64,000 nucleotides of DNA from NCBI RefSeq assembly GCF_027359675.1, contig NZ_CP114786.1, positions 3,818,501 to 3,882,500 on the forward strand. Direction: 5' to 3'. Source of the DNA: Roseibium sp. Sym1 (GTDB lineage Bacteria > Pseudomonadota > Alphaproteobacteria > Rhizobiales > Stappiaceae). Each line of letters opens with the position of its first letter. Position 1 is the first letter of the stretch. The translations under genes were made by a program, and so were the position numbers. The notes beneath the pieces are model-generated. The model was given only the letters and a program-made list of their open reading frames with translations. It searched no databases and had not been told where the DNA came from. This document shows positions 55,516 through 62,181 of this stretch, in pieces.

Positions 55516-56805
55516 TCAGCCGTGTGAGACCGCCTGCCCCGGCACCAGACTCGGCAGGATCTCCTGAAAGGCCTCGTCCTGAAGCCGTGTGCCGTCTTCT
55601 CCGAGCGCGTCCAGAAGCAGCCAGTCGTCCTTGCCGGTTGCGGCGAGGCAGAGCGTGGCCGCCGGGGCGCCGTCGAAATGGTAGAAATAAAGGTCTCCGG
55701 CGAGGACATCGGCGAGGTACCGGTCGATGCCGTTGCGCATGCGCCGGCTTTCCTGGCTGAGGGCTGCCGCGGTCTCCAGCGGGGTCAGCAGGGGCGATGG
55801 CGGGATGGGCGGGGCCGGGAAGCCGCGGCTGCGGCTGGCCAGCGTGGTCCAGTGCGCCAGCCACCATTGCAGCGCCTGGGGCGCGGTGACCTGGCGAAGG
55901 CTTCTCAGGGCCGCCGGGCGCTCCGACGCCGTCAGATTGCGCAAGCCGGCATTGATCGTCGCGATCAGCCGGGGCAGGGCGACGCCCTTGTCGATCAGGG
56001 AATGGACATCGGTCCTCTCCGTCCAGCCGGTGTCGGACAGGATGGCGCGGGTCAGCTTGTCCTCGAGCCGGCAAAGGGCGTCGGAGGACGGCGACCCGGT
56101 GCCCTGGGCGACCACCGACTTGATCGCGCCTTCGTCCAGGAGGCGGGTGCCCGGCGGGAACCGCTCCAGGCTCGCCAGGAGGGCGGGCGCGGGCTGTTTG
56201 CCGAGAAAGCGGTGCAGGACGAATTCCCTTGTCGAGAGGGTGAGGAATTCGGCGAAATTCTGCCGCGACCTCGGCGCCGTCCGTCCGGCGGCGCAGAACA
56301 GCTCGAGGGTCAGGGACAGGGTGCCGAGCCGTCCGAGCGCCGTCTGGCGGTGCACCAGCTTCCACAGGTCGCCGGAGCGCCGGAAGAGATCGAGCAGCAG
56401 CCATTGCTGGGCGCCGAAGGGGGCGGCAAGGCGGGTGAGCAAACGCGGCAGCGTGGCCAGATAGTCGTCGATGGCGGCTTCCGCACCCGGGCCGGCGGCA
56501 ATGCCGGTTCCAAGCGTGCGCGGATGATGGGCAAGCACACTCCTGTCGCCCGCAACGCGCCCGTAATCGGGCGCATCCAGCACGGGCCAGTCCGGCAGAA
56601 TGTCCTGCGCTTCACGGTGCTGGCGGCGCAGGGTGCAGGCAAAGGGACGGTCCCAGTAGGCATAGACGACGGCGTCGCTTCCCGAGCGTTCGCTCAGGCC
56701 TTCGCCGGTCCATTCATAGCTTGCATAGGTGGGCGGCAGGGAGCGCTCCGGTTGCTCGTCCAGAGCCAGCTGCCGCTGGCCCGCCATCTTGTCCCGCGTT
56801 GCCAT
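55516..56805 (-). CDS. Hypothetical protein with PcfJ-like C terminus
   Basis: This 429-residue soluble protein opens with a region rich in aromatic residues (YASYEWTGEGLSE). The last third contains RRMRNGIDRYLADVLAGDLYFY, then a KDDWLLLDALG stretch, which resembles PcfJ-like proteins known mostly from plasmids and mobile elements. The match is by eye and tentative. It ends about 60 bases from tRNA-Lys on the opposite strand. No conjugation genes are nearby. Confidence 0.5.
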   Translation of the reverse strand: MATRDKMAGQRQLALDEQPERSLPPTYASYEWTGEGLSERSGSDAVVYAYWDRPFACTLRRQHREAQDILPDWPVLDAPDYGRVAGDRSVLAHHPRTLGTGIAAGPGAEAAIDDYLATLPRLLTRLAAPFGAQQWLLLDLFRRSGDLWKLVHRQTALGRLGTLSLTLELFCAAGRTAPRSRQNFAEFLTLSTREFVLHRFLGKQPAPALLASLERFPPGTRLLDEGAIKSVVAQGTGSPSSDALCRLEDKLTRAILSDTGWTERTDVHSLIDKGVALPRLIATINAGLRNLTASERPAALRSLRQVTAPQALQWWLAHWTTLASRSRGFPAPPIPPSPLLTPLETAAALSQESRRMRNGIDRYLADVLAGDLYFYHFDGAPAATLCLAATGKDDWLLLDALGEDGTRLQDEAFQEILPSLVPGQAVSHG

Positions 56806-56974
56806 CGCATCCTCTCAAAGCGGAAATACAACAGCTCAACCCTGCGCTTCACCCGTGACAGCAGCAACTTGGCCAGGCGATTCCTTTGACGATATGCACA
56901 GGCCACCGGGGAGGTCGGCAAGAATTGCCGGGTGGGGCGTGGAGGAATGCGGTGAGGACATGCGGCACACCTTG

Positions 56975-57120
56975 GTGTCACCCCGGGCAAGCGAAGCGTG
57001 ACCCGGGGCCCACTCATTTCCAGAGCCTTGGCGTGAGGGCACCCCCTTGACGAAGCGAGCCATGCTTTGACAAGCGGATCCGCGAGTGGGTCCCGGATCT
57101 CCGCTGCGCTGCGTCCGGGA
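56975..57120. repeat. REP-like element (class 1), interrupted by IS110 copy 2
   Basis: It starts GTGTCACCCCGGGC and runs to GCGCTGCGTCCGGGA, where the IS begins. The remaining ATGAC lies at 58276-58280. The interrupted end thus reads GTCCGGGATGAC when rejoined, the same site as copy 1 in reverse. The gap 56806-56974 contains no gene. Confidence 0.75.
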
Positions 57121-58275
57121 TTGTTTGTCTGAAGAGGTTTTATAGTGGGGTTGGTCTCCCGGACTGCAATTCCGGGAGACCAGTGACAGACGACCGAGCC
57201 GGGATAGGGTTTTCACCCGTTGTCATCAAGGTTCTCTGTCGCTTCCTTTTCCCGCTTGGAGAGTTGGATGGGCCGCTGGTCGCACGCCCGCAAACAATCC
57301 GAAGCATGAACAGGATACCATCTTCATGAGCGTTCTTGAATGTGCACCGTCCCATGTGGTCGGTATTGATGTTTCCAAAGACACTTTGGTGGTCTTTGAT
57401 CAGACACAGCAGAGACTGACGAGTATCGACAACAATCGGGACGCGATCGCCAAACTGGTCGCCTCTTTTGGTCCGGACGCACTGGTTGTGTGCGAGCCCA
57501 CTGGCGGACACGAGGCTCTCCTGGTGAGTGAGCTGATAGCGCAAGGCGTTGCCTGCCACCGGGCCGACACCCTGAAGGTCCAGGCGTTCATTAAGTCTTT
57601 CGGCCGGCTGGCAAAAACCGATGCCATCGATGCCAAGGCACTTGCTCAATATGGCGAAGAACGCTGGAAACAGCTCCCGCTGCTCCAACCCAAAGACGAG
57701 GCACAAGGGGAGCTGGCTGCGTTGGTAAGCCGGCGGGAGGGGCTCATGGCGATCAAGATAGCCGAGACCAATCGCTTGAAGGCCCCTGCCAACAACAGGA
57801 GACTTGTGAGATCGTTCAAGACCGTCATTGCCTGTGTGCAGAGGCAAATCGACCGGATCGACGAGGAGATCGAAGACCTGATCGCCTCCTCCCAGACCCT
57901 GTCACGACGCATGCAGATCTGCTGTTCTTTGCCTGGTGTGGGGGAACGGACAGCCATTGCCTTGCTCGCAACGATGCCAGAGCTGGGTACCCTAACCCGA
58001 AGGCAGGCTGCTTCCCTCGCGGGGCTGGCGCCGCACCCCAGAGACAGCGGAACCCTAAAAGGCTACCGCAAAATGCGGGGAGGACGACCCGAAGTTCGCA
58101 AAGGCGTCTTTATGGCCGCACTGGCTGGATCGCGAGCAAAAGGACCGTTAAGTGCCTTCTATCAAAGGCTTATTGAAAACGGAAAGAAGCCTATCGTAGC
58201 CATCTCCGCACTCATGAGAAAGATCATCGTCATCCTAAATGCAAAAATCAGAGACGAAATGAGCGCAATGAGTTG
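57121..58275 (+). mobile_element. IS110-family element, copy 2
   Basis: This 1155-bp element runs from TTGTTTGTCTG to GCAATGAGTTG. The dinucleotide AT is found at both junctions (CCGGGAT on the left, GTTGAT on the right), consistent with a two-base core exchanged during IS110 recombination. It is the inverse twin of copy 1. The 5.2 kb between the copies holds ilvBN, tRNA-Lys and a PcfJ-like gene. Confidence 0.9.
57150..57300 (+). ncRNA. Putative bridge RNA of IS110-type copy 2
   Basis: The noncoding left end has three structured parts. A 5' hairpin (57153-57181) has an 11-bp perfect stem. A target loop has CCGGGAT (57199-57205), a GGGT/ACCC stem and GTCATC (57222-57227); CCGGGAT equals the target's left side (57115-57121) and GTCAT is complementary to its right side (ATGAC, 58276). 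A donor loop has GAGTTGGAT (57261-57269) and CAAACAAT (57291-57298), matching the element's right end (GAGTTGAT, one base different) and complementary to its left end (ATTGTTTG). This is the logic described for IS621-type bridge RNAs. Confidence 0.7.
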
Positions 58276-58276
58276 A
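57326..58276 (+). CDS. IS110-family transposase, copy 2
   Basis: This 316-residue DEDD recombinase is identical to copy 1. It is preceded by about 205 noncoding bases carrying the bridge RNA. The stop TGA (58274-58276) takes its final A from the target core, so translation termination depends on where the element landed. In IS110 enzymes the RuvC-like DEDD domain and a C-terminal serine act together with the bridge RNA. Confidence 0.95.
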   Translation: MSVLECAPSHVVGIDVSKDTLVVFDQTQQRLTSIDNNRDAIAKLVASFGPDALVVCEPTGGHEALLVSELIAQGVACHRADTLKVQAFIKSFGRLAKTDAIDAKALAQYGEERWKQLPLLQPKDEAQGELAALVSRREGLMAIKIAETNRLKAPANNRRLVRSFKTVIACVQRQIDRIDEEIEDLIASSQTLSRRMQICCSLPGVGERTAIALLATMPELGTLTRRQAASLAGLAPHPRDSGTLKGYRKMRGGRPEVRKGVFMAALAGSRAKGPLSAFYQRLIENGKKPIVAISALMRKIIVILNAKIRDEMSAMS

Positions 58277-58492
58277 TGACATCGAAGGAGGGGACGCAGG
58301 CAGAAAGGTGAACGATCTTACCCGGGCCGGCCTTTCTTTTTGCACTGCAATATAGAACTGTGGCACTAATACCGGGGAGTGCTGATCCTGGCCCGTCCGA
58401 TGCGCGTTTCCGCCGCTCATGACGGTACGCCTTGCCGGCGGGTCACGATCAACGCTCCTGGAATTCAGGACCGGACAAACAGGATTGCCGCC
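58276..58492. other. Spacer between IS110 copy 2 and fbp
   Basis: Only about 217 bases separate the IS from the fbp start. The first five complete the REP palindrome. The fbp promoter must lie here, or transcription may enter from the IS. Confidence 0.4.
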
Positions 58493-59506
58493 ATGACCAT
58501 CGACCGCCAGACGCTGCGCAAATTTCTGCTTCAGGAAGAGGAGAAGCACGGCCTGGGGCAGGACATGATGCTCCTGATCGAGGACATCGCGACGTCCTGC
58601 CGGATCATCGCCCACCAGATCCGCAACGGGCCCTTTCTCGATATCCTGGGGGCGGCGGAAACGGAAAACATCCAGGGCGAGACCCAGAAGCAGCTCGATG
58701 TGATCGCCAATGACATCTTCCTCAGCCACTGCTCCAACTGCGCCCGTGTCGCCGCGCTGGTGTCGGAGGAGATCGACAACGTCATCTGGCTGAAGGACGC
58801 GCCGAAGAAGGGCGACTACCTGGTCTATTTCGATCCCCTGGACGGCTCCTCGAACCTGAATGTCAACCTGTCGGTGGGGTCGATCTTCTCGGTGGTCGAG
58901 CTGGACGAGGACATTACCGACCTTTCCAACGACGTGGTGCTGTTCAAGGGCGCGAGGCAGATCTGCGCGGGTTACGCGCTCTACGGTCCGTCGACCTCGC
59001 TGATCCTGTCGACCGGCCAGGGCGTCAACGGTTTCACCCACAAGATCGGGTCCGGGGAATTCCTGTTGACCTTCCCGGACATGAGGCTGCCGCAAGAAAC
59101 CAGCGAGTTCGCCATCAACGCGTCGCGCTTCGGCAGCTGGGACGCGCCGATCCGGCGTTATATCGAAGAGTGCATCGCGGGTGAAAACGGTGTGCGCGGC
59201 AGGAGTTTCAACATGCGCTGGACTGCCTCGATGGTGGCCGAGGTGCACCGGATCCTGATGCGGGGCGGCGTGTTTTTATATCCCAAGGACGCGGACAATG
59301 CCCATATGGGCGGCAAGCTGCGCCTGCTTTACGAGGCCAATCCTATGGGCTTCATCATCGAACAGGCCGGCGGCCGGGCCTCGACCGGGACGGCGCGCAT
59401 TCTCGATGTGCAGCCGACGGGGCACCACCAAAGGATCTCGGTCATCCTGGGCTCAAAATCCGAGGTCGAGCTGATCGACAGCTACCATGCCGAAGCCGGG
59501 GCCTGA
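58493..59506 (+). CDS. fbp: Class I fructose-1,6-bisphosphatase
   Basis: From ATG 58493 (MTIDRQTLRKFLLQEEEKHG) the product has 337 residues. The metal and phosphate motif YFDPLDGSSNLNVN is visible near residues 109-122. SFNMRWTASMVAEVHRIL and a C-terminal GGRASTGTARILDVQP are typical of class I FBPase. It hydrolyses fructose-1,6-bisphosphate in gluconeogenesis. A longer in-frame start upstream is not needed. Confidence 0.95.
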   Translation: MTIDRQTLRKFLLQEEEKHGLGQDMMLLIEDIATSCRIIAHQIRNGPFLDILGAAETENIQGETQKQLDVIANDIFLSHCSNCARVAALVSEEIDNVIWLKDAPKKGDYLVYFDPLDGSSNLNVNLSVGSIFSVVELDEDITDLSNDVVLFKGARQICAGYALYGPSTSLILSTGQGVNGFTHKIGSGEFLLTFPDMRLPQETSEFAINASRFGSWDAPIRRYIEECIAGENGVRGRSFNMRWTASMVAEVHRILMRGGVFLYPKDADNAHMGGKLRLLYEANPMGFIIEQAGGRASTGTARILDVQPTGHHQRISVILGSKSEVELIDSYHAEAGA

Positions 59507-59514
59507 ACCGCGCC

Positions 59515-60840
59515 TCATGCGGATGTCCAGCTGACGATGGCCTCGAAACCGTCGGTGTGGCCGCTGCGCGGCGACTTGAGCTCGACCGTGCCGCCGGTCT
59601 GCTCGGCGATGGTCGTGACCAGCGCCAGGCCTAGGCCGGTGCCGCGCGCGGATGTCTCTCCCCTCACGAATTTGCGGCCAAGTCCGTGCAGGGTCTCCCG
59701 CGCGACGACCGGGCCTGAATTGGCGATGGAGAGGCGCTTGTCCGGTCCGGCCGTGACGGTGATCGCGGGGTCCGGCCCTCCGTGCCCGCGGGCATTTTGC
59801 AGAAGATTTGTGACCAGGATGCTGAACGCATCCGGGTTGATCTCAAGGGTCAGGTCGGCCGACGGCTTCAGGTCGAGCGCGCAGTCTCCCGCCTCCCGCA
59901 GCAGCAGCTTCAAAACCGGCATCATGTCCGTGCGGGTGCCGGCACGCGCAAAGCCGGCCTCCAGCCGGGCCAGCTGAAGCAGTTTTTCAGACAGGGCGGC
60001 AAGCTTTTTCAGCGCGTCCTCGACCGATTGCGCGCGGGCGTCCTGAGGCAGGTCGCCGAGTTCTTCCCTGAGCTGCTGCACCTGGGCGAGCGCGCCGGCG
60101 ATCGGCGTGCGCAGCTCATGGGCGCTCATGGCGGAAAAGGCCCGTTCGGCGTCAAGCGCGGCACGCAGGCGCGCCAGCAGGCTGGCGATTTCCTCGGCGA
60201 TCGGCGCCAGTTCCTTCGGGTGGTCGCCGCCGGGAATGTCGGCAAGGTTCTTCTCGCCGCGTTCGGCGATCTGCCGGCGCAGTCTGCCGACCGGACGCAT
60301 GGCGATCCGGACCGTCGCCCAGATGCCGAAACCGATCAGCGGAAGCAGCGCGGCCAGCGGCAGCAGCAGGGCACCGGCCGCCCTCAGAAGCACGTCCTGC
60401 CGGTGATCTCCCGTTTCCACCAGGATAATGCTGAAGCCCTTGCGTTCGTCGGGCAGGGACAGGGCGCGCTGACCGTCGATTTCGAAAAATCCCCGCGGCA
60501 CGGGCGAGGGGAAGGCGCTTTCCGGCGGCAGATCTCCCGCGGCCAGGCGGGTGCGGCCGCGGCGGTCGCGGATCAGATATCCGAAATTCGCGCCGTCACC
60601 ACCTTCCAGCCCCGGAATCCTGTATTCGTCCGGTGCCTCGTCTTCCTCCAGCTCATGGAGGTCGTGGACTGCCAGCGGCAGCAGGCGCAAGGCGCTCTGG
60701 TAGAGCGCCTCGTCGAAGGTTTCCGTCAGTTCGGCCTTCAGCACGACGATGGCGATGGCGGCGGCACCGAGCCACAGAAGCAAGGTCGACCCGCCCAGCA
60801 GAAACGAGAGCCGCCAGGTGATGGAAAGGGGCGTCTTCAT
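59515..60840 (-). CDS. Sensor histidine kinase (QseC-like)
   Basis: From ATG 60840 the protein has 441 residues: two membrane helices (about 11-33 and 153-176) flanking a periplasmic sensor, then a HAMP-like linker. The phospho-acceptor His241 lies in SAHELRTPIAGALAQ. The ATPase domain has LLQNARGHG, an altered N-box, and GTGLGLALVTTIAEQ. Its start overlaps the response-regulator stop by ATGA. The pair lies beside the DUF2271/PepSY genes, which it may control. Confidence 0.92.
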   Translation of the reverse strand: MKTPLSITWRLSFLLGGSTLLLWLGAAAIAIVVLKAELTETFDEALYQSALRLLPLAVHDLHELEEDEAPDEYRIPGLEGGDGANFGYLIRDRRGRTRLAAGDLPPESAFPSPVPRGFFEIDGQRALSLPDERKGFSIILVETGDHRQDVLLRAAGALLLPLAALLPLIGFGIWATVRIAMRPVGRLRRQIAERGEKNLADIPGGDHPKELAPIAEEIASLLARLRAALDAERAFSAMSAHELRTPIAGALAQVQQLREELGDLPQDARAQSVEDALKKLAALSEKLLQLARLEAGFARAGTRTDMMPVLKLLLREAGDCALDLKPSADLTLEINPDAFSILVTNLLQNARGHGGPDPAITVTAGPDKRLSIANSGPVVARETLHGLGRKFVRGETSARGTGLGLALVTTIAEQTGGTVELKSPRSGHTDGFEAIVSWTSA

Positions 60841-61493
60841 GCGTCCGCCTTGTAGCCGAGGCCGCGCACGGTTGTGATCGCCCCGGCGCCGATCTTCTTG
60901 CGCAGGCGGCTGACATAGACTTCCACCGTGTTGCTCTCCACCTCGGCGCCGAACGCATAGAGGCTTTCCTCGATGTCCGGCTTGGAGACGATGCTGCCCC
61001 TGTGGCGCAGGAGCCGCTCGAGCACGGCCCATTCGCGCGCGGTCAGGTCGACCGGCCTGCCACCGCGCTCCGCCCGTTTGCGGGTGAGATCAACGGTGAC
61101 GTCCCCGATCCGAACTTCCGGATTGGGCGTGCCGGCATAGCGGCGGGCAACGGCGGAAAGCCTTGCGCGCAGTTCGGCAAGGTCGAACGGTTTGACCAGG
61201 TAGTCGTCCGCGCCGCTGTCGAGGCCCTCGATGCGCATGGCCACCTGGTCCTGGGCGGTCACGACGATCACCGGCACTTCGTTGCCGGTCTTGCGGAGCG
61301 TTTTCAGGAAGGTCAGGCCCAGCCCGTCGGGCAGGTTCAGGTCGAGCAGCAGCAATTCATACGGCACGGCATCGATGGCAAGCGAAGCCTCGTCGAGGCG
61401 TGTCACCCAGTCGACGCCATGGCCCTGCATGACAACGTGGTCCCGGATCGCCTCGCCCAGTATGGCATCGTCCTCAATCAGCAAGACCCGCAA
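60837..61493 (-). CDS. OmpR-family response regulator
   Basis: I place the start at TTG 61493, preceded by GGAGG at five bases. This gives 218 residues beginning (M)RVLLIEDDAILGEA, normal for the family. Longer in-frame ATG starts would translate a tandem repeat. The receiver domain has the acidic pair in IEDD, phospho-acceptor Asp51 (LLLLDLNLPDG) and a conserved Lys in YLVKPFDL. The C-terminal winged helix ends TTVRGLGYKAD. It partners the adjacent kinase. Confidence 0.92.
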   Translation of the reverse strand: MRVLLIEDDAILGEAIRDHVVMQGHGVDWVTRLDEASLAIDAVPYELLLLDLNLPDGLGLTFLKTLRKTGNEVPVIVVTAQDQVAMRIEGLDSGADDYLVKPFDLAELRARLSAVARRYAGTPNPEVRIGDVTVDLTRKRAERGGRPVDLTAREWAVLERLLRHRGSIVSKPDIEESLYAFGAEVESNTVEVYVSRLRKKIGAGAITTVRGLGYKADA

Positions 61494-61566
61494 TCCGTCC
61501 TCCAGACTAAAATTTGCCAGGGAGTTGCCTGACCCGGAACCCCGGGCCGGATACATGAGACTGAAT

Positions 61567-61618
61567 CCTGACACCGGAACCCGACACTGAAACCTGACAC
61601 TGAAACCTGACACTGGGC
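61567..61618. repeat. Tandem repeat, 13-bp period, four units
   Basis: Four near-identical units of the form CCTGACACTGAAA follow one another directly. They lie in the 210-bp divergent region between the response regulator and the DUF2271 gene. The regular spacing could form regulator binding sites or simply be slippage-prone sequence. Confidence 0.7.
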
Positions 61619-61704
61619 TGAACGGATTTTCCGATTCCCTTCAGGTGCCTGACAGCTTGCTCCCGTTTCCTTGTCGCGTCTAACGCAACGAGGATCAACT
61701 CGCC

Positions 61705-62166
61705 ATGAAGAATTTAGCTTGCGCGCTGCTGCTTTCGACCGCGCTGATCGCGCCGGGGGCCGCGATGGCAAAGGACGTGACCGTCACCGTGGACATGAAG
61801 GACTACCGGGGACCGGGCGCCTATCTCGCCGTCTATCTGGTCGACGGGGCCGGCCGGTATCGGCAGACCCTCTGGGTGGCCGGCGGCAAGTCCAAATATT
61901 ACCGCCACCTCAAGGGCTGGGCCCGGGGCATTTCGAGCGCGGGCGGCGCGATCGACGGTCTTACGGGTGCCAGCGTCGGCAGCGGCCGCACCCTGACAGT
62001 ACGGGCCAATGTTGCCGATGCCCTGATCGATGCCGGCTACCAGGTGGTGGTCGATGCCTCCGTCGAGGACTGGGGCGACAAGCCGCGCGACGCGGCGGTG
62101 CCCCTTGCCCCCGGCGCGAGCGCGGGCGGCTCGGGTTTTGTCCGCACGCTTTCGGTAAAGATGTAG
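61705..62166 (+). CDS. Periplasmic DUF2271 protein
   Basis: This 153-residue protein has a signal peptide (about 1-22, LIAPGAAMA, cut before KDVTV). The mature part matches DUF2271: YLAVYLVDGAGRYRQTLWVAG, then YYRHLKGWARG and a C-terminal FVRTLSVKM. DUF2271 genes commonly accompany PepSY membrane reductases, as here. A role in a periplasmic or envelope redox system is inferred. It is followed by the PepSY gene after 15 bases. Confidence 0.83.
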   Translation: MKNLACALLLSTALIAPGAAMAKDVTVTVDMKDYRGPGAYLAVYLVDGAGRYRQTLWVAGGKSKYYRHLKGWARGISSAGGAIDGLTGASVGSGRTLTVRANVADALIDAGYQVVVDASVEDWGDKPRDAAVPLAPGASAGGSGFVRTLSVKM

Positions 62167-62181
62167 GATCGGAGCACTGCG

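Noticed and set aside
61567..61618. CRISPR-like repeat
   Set aside because: Units are contiguous with no spacers and only 13 bp long; it is a plain tandem repeat. No CRISPR array was seen elsewhere.
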